A stretch of 64,000 nucleotides of DNA from positions 50,969-114,968 of the forward strand of contig VGEO01000001.1 of NCBI GenBank assembly GCA_016869275.1. The letters run 5' to 3'. Both the position numbers and the translations under genes were made by a program. Positions 1 to 8,917 of this stretch are shown here, piece by piece. The notes beneath the pieces were generated by a model that was not told the DNA's origin, made no database searches, and saw only the letters and a program-made list of their open reading frames with translations. The DNA comes from Alphaproteobacteria bacterium. Lineage in GTDB: Bacteria > Pseudomonadota > Alphaproteobacteria > SHVV01. The stretch's first letter is position 1; each line of letters opens with the position of its first letter.

Positions 1-798
1 CAGGATCGCGGTCCAGGTGTAGGCGAGGTCGTACTTGCCGGCGAGCAGGCTGAACACCTCGACCGCTTCGAGGCTCCCCGGCGAGTTCTGGAGCGCGCGG
101 CCGCCGCCGGCCGCCGCCGCTGCGACCAGCGTCTCGACCTCGGTCCAGTCCGACAGCCGGCTCGGGATCGGGTGACCGTCATAGGCGAACTGGGTTTTGG
201 TCATCGAGGTGGTGAAGCCGACCGCGCCGGCCTCGTTGGCTTCGCGCACGATCTTGGCCATCGCCTTGATTTCGTCCCGCGTCGCATGGCGCTTGACCGC
301 GTCCTCACCCATCACCGTGATCCGGACCGGGGTGTGGCCGATATAGGCGCCGACGTTGATCAGGATGCCGCGCTTCGCGATCGCGTCGAGGTAGGCCGGG
401 AACGATTCGATCGGCCAGTCGGCGCGGACGCCGGTCCGGAGCGCCTCGAGGCTCATGCCCTCGACCCGTTCGAGCGTGCGCAGCATCAAGTCGCGCTTGT
501 CCGTGGACGTCGGCGCGATCGAAAAGCCGCAATTCCCCATGATCGCGGTGGTGACGCCGTGCCAGGGCGAGATTGAGAGCAGCGGATCCCACACGATCTG
601 GGCGTCGTAGTGGGTGTGGATGTCGATGAAGCCCGGGCACACGACCCGGCCGGCGGCATCGATGGTGGCGCGCGCCTCTCCCGGCGCGTGGCCAACCGCC
701 GCGATGCGGCCGTCCGTGACCGCGACGTCGCCGGCGTAGCCCGGCTTGCCGGTGCCGTTGACGATGGTTCCGCCCGTGATTTTCAGGTCGTAATGCAT
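1..798 (-). CDS. N-acyl-D-amino-acid deacylase family amidohydrolase (C-terminus beyond window)
   Basis: An amidohydrolase of the D-aminoacylase type, expected to remove acyl groups from N-acyl-D-amino acids in the cytoplasm. Only the first 266 codons are present; the frame stays open to base 1. The ATG at 798 is preceded by a strong ribosome site (GGGAGGGG). Visible motifs are the metal-binding GFIDIHTHYD (H61, H63) and GNCGFSIAP around C90, where the Cys is a metal ligand typical of this subfamily rather than of dihydroorotases. It is the last gene of a run with the flavin monooxygenase (26-nt gap) and the GFA protein. The substrate is not readable from sequence, and related enzymes also act on other cyclic or acylated amides. 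Family call firm, substrate weak. Confidence 0.85.
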   Translation of the reverse strand, partial: MHYDLKITGGTIVNGTGKPGYAGDVAVTDGRIAAVGHAPGEARATIDAAGRVVCPGFIDIHTHYDAQIVWDPLLSISPWHGVTTAIMGNCGFSIAPTSTDKRDLMLRTLERVEGMSLEALRTGVRADWPIESFPAYLDAIAKRGILINVGAYIGHTPVRITVMGEDAVKRHATRDEIKAMAKIVREANEAGAVGFTTSMTKTQFAYDGHPIPSRLSDWTEVETLVAAAAAGGGRALQNSPGSLEAVEVFSLLAGKYDLAYTWTAIL

Positions 799-824
799 GC
801 GCCCCTCCCGGCCCACGCCAGCGG

Positions 825-1754
825 CTAAAGAGTGTGGGCGATTCCGGCAAAAAGATCGAGGTGGCGCTCGTGGTCGCCGGCGAAGCGAAGGATGATGTGG
901 CTGGCGCCGGCCGCGACATAAGCCGCGATCGCCGCGCGCGCGCCCGCGAGTGGGCCGGCATAGGAGGGTTGCCGTTTGCGGATGACGTCGGCCGGTTGGC
1001 CGTAATATCGCGCGAGGAAGCGATCGATGGTCGCGTCGGCTTTGGCCTGGTCGTCGTCGACCACGAATGTCATGTAGACCGCGCCGGTCAAGGCGCCGGG
1101 ATTGCGCCCGTGCGCCGCCGCGGCAGCTTTCATTTTGCGCCAGTAGTCGGCGAAAAGCGCTGCGCCGGGGCTATTCGGGAACCAGCCGTCGAAGAAGCGC
1201 CCGACGCGATCGATCGTCGCCGGTACCGCCCCGCCCAGCCAGAGCGGCGGGCCGCCGGGGCGGTGCGGCGTCGGCCCGAGCACGGCGTCCGTGAGCCGCC
1301 ACCGACCGGTCCACGTGACCGGCTCGCCCGACCACAGCGCGCGGGCGAGCGCCAACCCTTCGAGCAGCCGCCCGACCCGTTTCTCGAACGGGACGCCGAC
1401 CGCTTCGAACTCGGCGCGAATACTCGGCACATCCGAAGCGATGCCGACGCCCAGAATGACGCGGCCTTCGGCGATGCGATCGAGGGTCGCGACCTGGTGC
1501 GCGAGCACGACCGGGTTCCTGAGTGCCGGCAGCAACACCGCGGTCCCGAGCAGGACCCGCTTGGTGCGAGCGGCGGCCGCCGCTAAGAGCGTGATCGGAT
1601 CGTGGCGCGGGCGCGAAATCACCGAGTCGCCGATCCAGACCGAATCGTAGCCGAGCGCCTCGGCGCGCTCGGCGAGGGCGACGAGCGGCGTCGCTTCCGG
1701 CCGCCCCTCCATCACGCTTTCGCGCGTCGGCAGCAGGTATCCGATCTCGGTCAT
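825..1754 (-). CDS. LLM-class flavin-dependent oxidoreductase
   Basis: A 309-residue luciferase-like monooxygenase (TIM barrel, FMN or F420 dependent). The N-terminus MTEIGYLLPTRE, the YDSVWIGDSV strand, the segment around residues 78-100 (LPALRNPVVLAHQVATLD) and RVILGVG are characteristic of the family. Length is normal. Start ATG at 1754. It lies between the GFA protein (21-nt gap) and the deacylase on the same strand, so the three are probably cotranscribed. Members oxidise alkanesulfonates, nitrilotriacetate, aldehydes or amides; nothing here picks out the substrate. Confidence 0.88.
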   Translation of the reverse strand: MTEIGYLLPTRESVMEGRPEATPLVALAERAEALGYDSVWIGDSVISRPRHDPITLLAAAAARTKRVLLGTAVLLPALRNPVVLAHQVATLDRIAEGRVILGVGIASDVPSIRAEFEAVGVPFEKRVGRLLEGLALARALWSGEPVTWTGRWRLTDAVLGPTPHRPGGPPLWLGGAVPATIDRVGRFFDGWFPNSPGAALFADYWRKMKAAAAAHGRNPGALTGAVYMTFVVDDDQAKADATIDRFLARYYGQPADVIRKRQPSYAGPLAGARAAIAAYVAAGASHIILRFAGDHERHLDLFAGIAHTL

Positions 1755-1775
1755 CGTTCGTCCGCGCGTGCGTTC

Positions 1776-2186
1776 CTACGGGGCTTGCTCGACCTTCTTG
1801 ACGCCGCCGATGTGGTCGACCCATGGCATCGAGGAGCGCGTCCAGATTTGCACGCTCGGTTTCAGTTGCCTGCGCTGCTCCATGTCGATGCAGCCGGTGC
1901 GAATGCCATACACCGGTCCGGGTGGCACCGAGGTCGCATAGATCGGCGTGCCGCACTCGGGGCAGAACGCCTGTTGGCGCTTGGCGCCGCTCGACCCGGT
2001 CTTGACGTAAATCTTGACTTGGCCTGAGAGCAGTTTGAAACTGTTGTTCGCCGAGAAAGCAGTCGAGCGGAAGGGCGAGCCCGACAGCGTCTGACAATCG
2101 GTACAGTGGCAGAGCGAGACCTTGGCCTGATCGATCTCGGCCTCGAAGGTGATGGAACCGCAGTGGCAGCGGCCGTTGACGTTCAT
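1776..2186 (-). CDS. GFA (glutathione-dependent formaldehyde-activating) / CENP-V family zinc protein
   Basis: A 136-residue member of the GFA family, a small zinc beta-fold. The zinc-binding cysteines are all present: C7/C9 (RCHCG), C26/C28/C31 (CHCTDC) and C75/C78 (CPECG). The start was set at the internal ATG at 2186 because GAGGGA lies just upstream and the protein then begins directly with the domain; a longer reading from 2249 adds an unconvincing leader. It is first in the minus-strand run with the flavin monooxygenase and deacylase. Despite the name, most relatives have no proven formaldehyde activity, so its role is open. Confidence 0.85.
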   Translation of the reverse strand: MNVNGRCHCGSITFEAEIDQAKVSLCHCTDCQTLSGSPFRSTAFSANNSFKLLSGQVKIYVKTGSSGAKRQQAFCPECGTPIYATSVPPGPVYGIRTGCIDMEQRRQLKPSVQIWTRSSMPWVDHIGGVKKVEQAP

Positions 2187-2293
2187 GGTCGATCCCTCGC
2201 AAGACGAACGAACAGGAGGCGTAAGCTCACCGAAATAGGCGTCGAGCACAAGCCGCTTGCGCGGGTGCGCAACCCGGGACTAATCTCGACTGC

Positions 2294-2445
2294 GATGGTG
2301 TCGGGAACGCGGTCCGGACTTTCAGGTCCAAAGCCGCGGCTGCCCCCGCAACTGTAGGCGGTGAGTTGGAAGCCATATGCCACTGGGCGTGAGTCCGGGA
2401 AGGCGGCATCCGACGAACGAACCGCAAGCCAGGAGACCGGCCATC
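2294..2445 (+). promoter_or_regulatory. Cobalamin (B12) riboswitch
   Basis: An adenosylcobalamin-type aptamer in the leader of the receptor gene. GATGG (2294-2298) pairs with CCATC (2441-2445) as closing stem P1. The conserved core CTGCCCCCGCAACTGTA lies near 2340, GCCACTGGG and the GGGAAGGC element follow, and AGCCAGGAGACC (the B12 box) ends the element. About 255 nt separate it from the ATG at 2701, leaving room for an expression platform near the ribosome site. B12 binding should repress the whole uptake cluster downstream. Confidence 0.93.
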
Positions 2446-2700
2446 AGACGATCGCCCATCCGCTGACCGGGGCGTGTCAGTGGGACGGAAACCCGTTGCG
2501 GCGGTGCTTGGAGGCATGGCTTCGCGTGGGGTTCCGTGGGCGCTTTCCCGAACCATAGTCGACCGTCGATCGAACGGCACTCGCGCCGCCCGTCGGCTCG
2601 GACTGCGCACAAGTCCGGCCTCCCCCACCGGGTGCTGACGCCGGCCAAAACGACGCCTGCACCCCATCCGCAACCGTTCGACCACCGATGGAGGTTCGCC

Positions 2701-4626
2701 ATGTACCGGTTCGCTTTCCGCGCCTGTCTGCAGTTCTCGATGGTTTGCGGCATTGCCGCGATGTTCTCGGCTTTCGCCCAAACCGTTCCGCAAGCGCCCG
2801 AGGTCGTGGTCTCGGCGAGCCGGGTCCCGCTCCCGACCGAGCGGGTCGGCAGCGCCGTCACCGTGGTCACCGCCGACGAGATCGAGCGCAAGCAGATGCG
2901 GATTCTCTCCGACATCCTGCGCGGTGTGCCGGGAATCGCGATCAACCGCGCCGGTCCCGCCGGCAGCCTGACACAGATACGGATCCGCGGCGCCGAGGGC
3001 AACCAGACCCTCGTCATCATCGACGGCATCGAGGTCAACAACCCGGCCGGCGAGTCCGAGTTCAATTTCGGCACCATGCTGGCATCCGACATCGAGCGGG
3101 TCGAAGTACTGCGCGGCCCGCAAAGCGCGCTCTACGGCAACGACGCGGTCGGCGGCGTCATCGTCATCACCACCAAACGCGGCCGCGGACCGGCCGTCGC
3201 CCGCATGAGCGCCGAGGCCGGCTCGTTTCGTACTGCCAGCAGCAGGGCGAGCCTCCGCGGCAGCAACGAGCGTTTCCACTACTCTTTCGGCGCGACCGGC
3301 TTTACCACCGATGGCACTACCCTCGCGCCCAAGTCCGAAGGCGGCAACGAAAACGACGGTTATCGCAACCAGAGCTACAATGTCCGCGCCGGCGCGACGC
3401 TGGCACCCAATTTCGACGTCAGCGCCGTCGCCCGCCACACGCGGAATGTAGTCGAAACCGACCTTCAGCCCGCCGTCGCCGGCGTGATCCGCACCGTCGA
3501 CGCCAACAACAAGACCCGCAGTCGGCAACGGTTCGGCCGGCTGCAGACCCGCTATGCGCTGCTCGACGGCCGCTGGGAGCACGCACTCGGCGTAGCCCGG
3601 ACCGAGGACAATTCCGATGCTTTCACCAACGGATCGATCAGTTTCGAGGCCGAGGGCGTCAAGGACCGCTACGACTATCAGACCAACTACAGCTTCGAGA
3701 CCCCGAACCTCGCGGCGGCGACGCACACGGTTTCGCTGCTAGCCGATCGCGAGAAGGACGCGCAAGTCACCCGGAGTGCCTTCGGTCGCTCCGACCTCGA
3801 TTTCACGCACTACGGTTACGCCGGCGAGTACCTGTTGGGTTTGTGGGACGATCTCTTTCTGTCCGCCGGCCTTCGCTTCGACGATAACGAGTTCTTCGAC
3901 GAAGCGACGACGTATCGCCTGACCGCCGCCTATCTCCTGCGCGGCGGTGCGACCCGCTTGCACGCGAGCTACGGGTCTGGGATCAAGAACCCGACGCTTG
4001 CGGAGTTGTTCGGCTTCGGTCCCAACTTCGTGCCCAATCCCAACCTGCGGCCCGAAGAAGGGCTCGGCTGGGATGCCGGCATCGAGCAGACGCTGGGAGG
4101 CGGCCGCGTCACTCTCGACGTCACCTATTTCAAGAACCGCATCACCGACTTGATCCAGGGCAGCGGCAACACCGCTGTCAACCTGTCGGGCGAAAGCAAG
4201 ATCGATGGCATCGAGGTCTCGGCCCGAGCCGCGCTCAGCGATCGGCTCGCGCTGCGTGGTCAGTACACGTTCACCGACGGCCAGGACAGTAACCGCGTTC
4301 GCCTGATCCGCCGGCCCAAGCATCTGGCGAGCGCGACGCTGAGCTACTCGTTCCTGGGCGGCCGCGCCGCGGTCGACCTCGGCGCCGATTTCAACGGCGA
4401 GCAGACCGACTTCGAGTTCTCGAACGAGTTCGCGACTCGGCGCGTCGTCGTCCTCAATGACTACACCCTGGTTTCGGTAGCTGGCACTTATCGCCTGACC
4501 GACCGGATCGACTTGGTCGGCCGGATCGAAAATCTGCTCGACGAAAAGTACGAGAATGTGCGCGGCTTCGAAGGCTCGGGCATCGGCGCCTTCGTCGGCC
4601 TCCGCACTTCGTTTCCGGTCCGGTAG
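2701..4626 (+). CDS. btuB: TonB-dependent cobalamin receptor BtuB-like
   Basis: A 641-residue outer-membrane receptor for vitamin B12 or related corrinoids. Residues 1-26 form a signal peptide (cleavage after AFA), followed by a TonB box-like PEVVVSAS at 33-40. The plug domain runs to about residue 160 (LSDILRGVPG, IRGAEGNQTLVIIDG, VEVLRGPQSALYGNDAVGG), and a 22-strand barrel ends with the usual RIENLLDEKYENVRGF type C-terminal region. GGAGG stands 7 nt before the ATG. The riboswitch upstream and the importer genes downstream make cobalamin the likely ligand. The binding protein starts 7 nt after the stop. Confidence 0.93.
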   Translation: MYRFAFRACLQFSMVCGIAAMFSAFAQTVPQAPEVVVSASRVPLPTERVGSAVTVVTADEIERKQMRILSDILRGVPGIAINRAGPAGSLTQIRIRGAEGNQTLVIIDGIEVNNPAGESEFNFGTMLASDIERVEVLRGPQSALYGNDAVGGVIVITTKRGRGPAVARMSAEAGSFRTASSRASLRGSNERFHYSFGATGFTTDGTTLAPKSEGGNENDGYRNQSYNVRAGATLAPNFDVSAVARHTRNVVETDLQPAVAGVIRTVDANNKTRSRQRFGRLQTRYALLDGRWEHALGVARTEDNSDAFTNGSISFEAEGVKDRYDYQTNYSFETPNLAAATHTVSLLADREKDAQVTRSAFGRSDLDFTHYGYAGEYLLGLWDDLFLSAGLRFDDNEFFDEATTYRLTAAYLLRGGATRLHASYGSGIKNPTLAELFGFGPNFVPNPNLRPEEGLGWDAGIEQTLGGGRVTLDVTYFKNRITDLIQGSGNTAVNLSGESKIDGIEVSARAALSDRLALRGQYTFTDGQDSNRVRLIRRPKHLASATLSYSFLGGRAAVDLGADFNGEQTDFEFSNEFATRRVVVLNDYTLVSVAGTYRLTDRIDLVGRIENLLDEKYENVRGFEGSGIGAFVGLRTSFPVR

Positions 4627-4633
4627 CGCCACG

Positions 4634-5497
4634 ATGCGTCACACGACCGCCTTACGTCGATCGATCCGCGCCGCCCTCGCGCTCGCCAGCAGCGCACTCC
4701 TGGCGGCGTGCGCGGACGCAGCGGCGGCGAAGCCCGAGCGCATCGTCTCACTCAATATCTGTACCGACCAATTGCTGCTCTTGTTGGTCGAGCCCGCGCG
4801 CATCGCCTCGCTCAGCTTCTTCGCCCGCGATCCGGCGTACTCGGCGTTGGCGGCGCGCGCGGAGGGGCTCCGCACCAACCAGGGCTCGATCGAGGAAATC
4901 CTGCCGCTCGCCCCCGATCTCGTGCTGGCTGGCACGTTCACGACGCGCGCGACGGTGTTTCTGCTGCGCCGGCTCGGCTACCCCGTTGTCGAGGTACCGC
5001 CCGAGACGTCGTTCACCGAGGCCCGCGCCAATATCGGCCAGGTCGCTGGCGCTGTCGGCGAGGCCGCGCGCGGTGTAGCGCTGATTGCGGAGCTCGATCA
5101 GGGCCTCGCCGAGGTTCCAGCGGCGGCGCGGCGACCGCTCGCCGCCTTCTACTGGGCTAACGGCTTCACCTCCGGCCGCGGCACACTCGCCAACGCGGTC
5201 GCCGAGCACGCCGGCCTCGCGAACCTGGCCGCCGCCCGAGGCGTGCGCGGCATCGCCCAATTTCCACTCGAGAAGCTGCTCGTGGCCGAGCCCGATCTCG
5301 TCATCCTCGGCCGACGCCACGACGGGGCCGCACTCGCCAACGAGACCTTCCGCCATCCCGCGCTCCGCCACTTCCTGGAGACGCGCACCGCGGCCTCGGT
5401 CCCCGACAGCCTATGGGTGTGCGGCACACCGCTGGTGGCCGAGGCCGCCGCCCGACTGGCGGCCGCGCGCGACGCGGCGTTGGGAAGGCGGCCGTGA
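4634..5497 (+). CDS. btuF: Cobalamin ABC transporter substrate-binding lipoprotein BtuF-like
   Basis: A 287-residue class III periplasmic binding protein. The N-terminus has a positively charged, hydrophobic leader with a lipobox LAAC at Cys26, so it is probably lipid-anchored. The mature part starts PERIVSLNICTDQLLL, the standard opening of the BtuF/FhuD fold, and contains NQGSIEEILPLAPDLVLAG. The ATG at 4634 was chosen over an upstream in-frame start because it gives an exact signal peptide and follows the receptor by 7 nt. Its TGA overlaps the GTG of the permease. Context (B12 riboswitch, BtuB, permease, ATPase) supports corrinoid rather than siderophore. Confidence 0.88.
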   Translation: MRHTTALRRSIRAALALASSALLAACADAAAAKPERIVSLNICTDQLLLLLVEPARIASLSFFARDPAYSALAARAEGLRTNQGSIEEILPLAPDLVLAGTFTTRATVFLLRRLGYPVVEVPPETSFTEARANIGQVAGAVGEAARGVALIAELDQGLAEVPAAARRPLAAFYWANGFTSGRGTLANAVAEHAGLANLAAARGVRGIAQFPLEKLLVAEPDLVILGRRHDGAALANETFRHPALRHFLETRTAASVPDSLWVCGTPLVAEAAARLAAARDAALGRRP

Positions 5498-6492
5498 CCG
5501 CGGCCGGATCGCCGTGGCTGCTGCCGAGCCTCGGGCTCGGCGCGGTTGTGTTCGCCACCCTCTCGCTCGTGGTCGGTCCGGCCGCGATCCCGCTCCCGGC
5601 CGCCATCGCCGGGTTGTTTTCCGGCGGGCTCGACACGGCGGCGCTGATCGTCCGCGAGGTGCGGCTGCCGCGCACGCTACTCGCTCTCGCGATCGGTGCG
5701 ACACTCGGGCTCGCCGGCGCGGCGCTGCAGGGATTCTTGCGCAACCCGTTGGCTGAACCCGGGCTGATCGGCGTTTCCGCCGCCGCTTCGCTCGGCGCCG
5801 TGCTCGTGTTCTATAGTGGCCTTGCCGGTTTGTTCGCATGGGCGCTGCCGGCCGGCGGCATGGCGGGGGCGGCGGGGGCGGTGCTCGCGGTCAATGTCAT
5901 CGCCGGACGCGACGCCGGGGCGATGACGCTGGTGCTGGCCGGGATCGCGGTTACGAGCTTCGCCGGCGCGTTGACGGCGCTTGCGCTCAACCTCGCGCCC
6001 AACCCTTACGCCACGCTCGAAATCATGTTCTGGCTCATGGGGTCACTCGCCGATCGCAGCCTCGACCACGTGTGGCTGGCGGGACCATTCATCCTCGCGG
6101 GCGGAATTCTGCTGCTGACGCTCGGCCGCGCGCTCGACGCGCTCACCTTGGGCGAGGACGCGGCCCGGACCTTGGGCTTCGATCTCAACCGCGTCCGCAA
6201 CCGTCTGGTCGCGGGCACCGCGCTCGGCGTCGGAGCCGCGACCGCCGTCGCCGGTGCGATCGGCTTCGTCGGCCTGATCGTGCCGCATCTCCTGCGGCCG
6301 TTGGTTCGCCAGCGGCCGAGCGCGCTTCTTACGGCGAGCGCGCTGGGCGGCGCCATCCTCACGCTCGCCGCTGACATCGCGGTGCGGCTGCTCTCGCCCG
6401 AGCGCGAGCTCAAGCTCGGCGTCCTCACCGCGCTGATCGGGGCGCCGTTCTTCTTCTACCTTGTGCTGGCCTGGCGGCGGCGCCTGATATGA
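5494..6492 (+). CDS. btuC: FecCD-family ABC permease BtuC-like
   Basis: A 332-residue inner-membrane permease of the FecCD/BtuC family, predicted to have about ten transmembrane helices. The family motif RLPRTLLALAIGATLGLAGA is followed by LQGFLRNPLAEPGLIGVSA, and GFVGLIVPHLLR lies in the ATPase-coupling region near residue 265. Start is GTG at 5494, sharing GTGA with the stop of the binding protein; upstream in-frame starts would run deep into that gene. It ends overlapping the ATPase by 4 nt. It moves the ligand delivered by the binding protein. Confidence 0.92.
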   Translation: MTAAGSPWLLPSLGLGAVVFATLSLVVGPAAIPLPAAIAGLFSGGLDTAALIVREVRLPRTLLALAIGATLGLAGAALQGFLRNPLAEPGLIGVSAAASLGAVLVFYSGLAGLFAWALPAGGMAGAAGAVLAVNVIAGRDAGAMTLVLAGIAVTSFAGALTALALNLAPNPYATLEIMFWLMGSLADRSLDHVWLAGPFILAGGILLLTLGRALDALTLGEDAARTLGFDLNRVRNRLVAGTALGVGAATAVAGAIGFVGLIVPHLLRPLVRQRPSALLTASALGGAILTLAADIAVRLLSPERELKLGVLTALIGAPFFFYLVLAWRRRLI

Positions 6493-7289
6493 CTCTGATC
6501 CGCGCCACCGACGTTGTCGTGCGCCTGGGCGGCGCCGCGATCCTGCACGGCATCGACGTCGAGCTCGCCGGCGGCGAGGTCGTCGGCTTGATCGGCGCCA
6601 ACGGCGCGGGCAAGACCACGCTGCTCCGCGCGCTGGCCGGGCTGCTCCCGGCGGCGCAGGGCGCGATCGCGCTCGGCGGCCGGCCGCTCGCGCTGCTGCC
6701 GCGGCGCGAACTGGCGCAGACCGTGGCGTACCTTCCGCAAGGCGGCGCCAGCCATTGGCCGGTGTCGGTCGAAACGCTCGCGATGCTGGGGCGGCTGCCG
6801 CATTTGGGACCCTGGCGCGGCCCGTGCGAGCGCGACCGCCGCGCGGTCGAGGCCGCTCTCGCTGCATGCGACGTCGCCCAGTTCCGCAAGCGCACGCTCG
6901 ACACGCTCTCGGGCGGCGAACGTGCCCGCGTCCTGATCGCCCGGGCGCTCGCTTCCGAGCCGCGGGTGCTGCTGGCGGACGAGCCGGTCGCCGGGCTCGA
7001 CCCCGGTCACCAGCTGGACGTGATGGCGACGCTCCGCCGGCTCGCGGCGACCGGTGCCGGCATCGTCGTCGTCGTGCACGACTTGACACTCGCCGCCCGC
7101 TTCTGCGACCGCTTGGTGCTGCTCGACGCCGGCCGGGTCGCGGCGGCCGGTCCGCCGCGCGCCGTGCTCTCGCGCGAGAACTTGGCGCGCTGCTATGGCA
7201 TCCGCGCCCAGGTCGCCGAATTCGACGGCGTGCCGTGGGTCGGGCCGGCTACGCGGATAACCGCACTTGAATCCGATGCCCGGCCTTAG
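6489..7289 (+). CDS. btuD: ABC transporter ATP-binding protein BtuD-like
   Basis: A 266-residue ATPase that powers the permease. Walker A is GANGAGKTT near residue 37, the signature is LSGGERARVLIARAL near residue 140, Walker B is VLLADEP and the switch His is in VVVVHDL. The length equals that of other FecE/BtuD ATPases. It overlaps the permease by ATGA and is followed by tonB, whose start lies within its 3' end. The residue before the Walker B glutamate is Asp, as normal. Confidence 0.92.
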   Translation: MTLIRATDVVVRLGGAAILHGIDVELAGGEVVGLIGANGAGKTTLLRALAGLLPAAQGAIALGGRPLALLPRRELAQTVAYLPQGGASHWPVSVETLAMLGRLPHLGPWRGPCERDRRAVEAALAACDVAQFRKRTLDTLSGGERARVLIARALASEPRVLLADEPVAGLDPGHQLDVMATLRRLAATGAGIVVVVHDLTLAARFCDRLVLLDAGRVAAAGPPRAVLSRENLARCYGIRAQVAEFDGVPWVGPATRITALESDARP

Positions 7290-8115
7290 AGCGCTCGGCC
7301 ACGCGCTAGCGGCAGCCTCGGCGCGTCCGACCTTGACCGCAGGCGTCGTCGCATCGGTGCTGCTCCATGCCGCCGCCACCGGCGCGATCCTGTTGTGGCC
7401 GGCGGCAACGCCCCGCGAAGCGCCGCCGACGGTCGCGATCGATGTCGTGTTCGCCCCGGCGACCGTACCCGCGCCGCCGCTGCTGGCGCTCGCGTTGCCC
7501 GACCTCCCGCCCCCCGGGGCACCGGGACCGAGCCCGACCGAGCCGCCAGCGGCCGAGACGGGATCGGCGCCCAACGCCGCTCCGCTGCCGCGCGCGAAGC
7601 CGCACCGGCCGCGAGCCGCCGCCAAGTCCCCGCTACCGCCGGCTCCGGCCGAAACGGCTCCCGCGACCGAGTCGATCGCCGTTGGCGTACCGACCGCGGC
7701 ACCCGCGTTATCTGCCGGACCCGCCGAGAGCGTGTCGACACCAGCGATCGAGTCGTCGGCTCCAACCCCACCCACCGTCGCCGCCATCACCAGCGTCGGG
7801 CCGCTCACCGGCGGCGCCGCGCTTCCGCCCGATCGCGGCGCCGTGCCGCTCGGCGGATCGGTCAATGCGCCGCCCCGCTATCCCTACCTCGCCCGCGCCC
7901 GCGCGGAGGAAGGCCAGGTGGTGGTGCGGGTCGAGGTCAATGCTGCCGGCGGCGTGCGTGCGATCGCGATCGCGCGCTCGAGCGGCTTCGCGTTGCTCGA
8001 TGAAGCCGCACTCGGCGCGGTGCGTCAGTGGCGCTTCGAGCCGGCGCGCCGAAGCGGCGCCGCAGTCGCGGCGACGCTTGATGTCCCGATCAGCTTCCGC
8101 TTGACCGATCGCTGA
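7276..8115 (+). CDS. tonB: TonB-family energy transducer
   Basis: A 279-residue protein that couples the proton motive force to the receptor. One N-terminal transmembrane helix (about residues 17-40) anchors it, a long Pro/Ala-rich periplasmic spacer follows (about 45-190), and a TonB C-terminal domain ends it (PPRYPYLARARAEEGQVVVR onward, with the conserved YP pair and QWRFEPA). The start could be TTG at 7267 or ATG at 7276; ATG is preferred. It overlaps the ATPase end, so it is part of the B12-controlled unit and may serve this receptor specifically. No exbBD is in the window. Confidence 0.87.
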   Translation: MPGLRALGHALAAASARPTLTAGVVASVLLHAAATGAILLWPAATPREAPPTVAIDVVFAPATVPAPPLLALALPDLPPPGAPGPSPTEPPAAETGSAPNAAPLPRAKPHRPRAAAKSPLPPAPAETAPATESIAVGVPTAAPALSAGPAESVSTPAIESSAPTPPTVAAITSVGPLTGGAALPPDRGAVPLGGSVNAPPRYPYLARARAEEGQVVVRVEVNAAGGVRAIAIARSSGFALLDEAALGAVRQWRFEPARRSGAAVAATLDVPISFRLTDR

Positions 8116-8118
8116 CGC

Positions 8119-8901
8119 TCACGCGTCCCCGATCGCCGCGACCAGCGCGTCGAGTCCGTCGGTGAGCGCGGCCGGTCCCGGCTGTAAAATGAGCGGCGAC
8201 TTGATCTCGCGGATGCGCCCGGCGGCGACCGCGGGAATCGCGGACCAGCCCGGCCGTGCCGCGATCCGCTCCGGCCGCACTTTCTTCCCGCACCACGAAG
8301 CGACGATGACATCGGGACGCGCCGCGATCACCGCGTCCGGCGTGACGATTCGGTCCTTGGCGGCCGGACGCGCGCGCAACTCGGCGAAGGCATCGCGCCC
8401 GCCGGCGATTTCGATCAGCTCGGACACCCAGCCGATGCCGGTGATGAGTGGATCGTCCCACTCCTCGAAATAGACGCGCGGCCGCGGCCGCCCCGCCGCC
8501 TCCTGCCGCACGGTCGCGAGGCGCTGGTCGAGCGACGCGACCAGGACGGCGGCTTTGGCATCGGCGCCGATCAAAGCACCAAGCGTTCGGATCATGGCCA
8601 GGATGCCGGCGACGTCGCGCTGATTGAAGGCGTGGACCTGGAGGCCGGCGCGGATCAGGTCGGCGGCGATCCCGGCCTGGAGATCGGAAAAGGTGAGCAC
8701 GAGATCGGGTTCGAGCGCGACGATCTTCGAAATGTCGGCCGAGGTGAAAGCCGAGACCCGGGGTTTTTCGCGCCGGACGCGCGCCGGCCGCACCGCGTAG
8801 CCGGTGACGCCGACGATCCGATGCTCTTCGCCCAGGAGATAGAGGGTCTCGACCGTCTCTTCGGTCAGACAGACGATGCGCGACGGTCCATCGCCCGCCA
8901 C
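8119..8901 (-). CDS. Cobalamin-binding protein, BtuF-like without signal peptide
   Basis: A 260-residue protein of the BtuF-like binding-protein fold on the strand opposite the uptake genes; its stop is 3 nt from that of tonB. It opens RIVCLTEETVETLYLLGEE and contains KIVALEPDLVLTFSDLQ and YFEEWDDPLITGIGWVSELI, a pattern found in the cobalamin-binding subgroup. Unlike the btuF product it has no hydrophobic leader: the start is a GTG at 8901, giving MAGDGPSRIV, and no better upstream start is seen. It may therefore act in the cytoplasm, or its leader may be lost. It is the second corrinoid-type binding protein in 5 kb. Transcription with the genes upstream (yjfL-like, 17-nt gap) is possible. 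Confidence 0.8.
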   Translation of the reverse strand: MAGDGPSRIVCLTEETVETLYLLGEEHRIVGVTGYAVRPARVRREKPRVSAFTSADISKIVALEPDLVLTFSDLQAGIAADLIRAGLQVHAFNQRDVAGILAMIRTLGALIGADAKAAVLVASLDQRLATVRQEAAGRPRPRVYFEEWDDPLITGIGWVSELIEIAGGRDAFAELRARPAAKDRIVTPDAVIAARPDVIVASWCGKKVRPERIAARPGWSAIPAVAAGRIREIKSPLILQPGPAALTDGLDALVAAIGDA

Positions 8902-8917
8902 CGACGGCCGCCCGCCG

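Noticed and set aside
2227..3726. 499-codon minus-strand frame across the riboswitch and the first part of btuB
   Set aside because: Antisense shadow; no domain, and it crosses a riboswitch and a signal peptide coding region.
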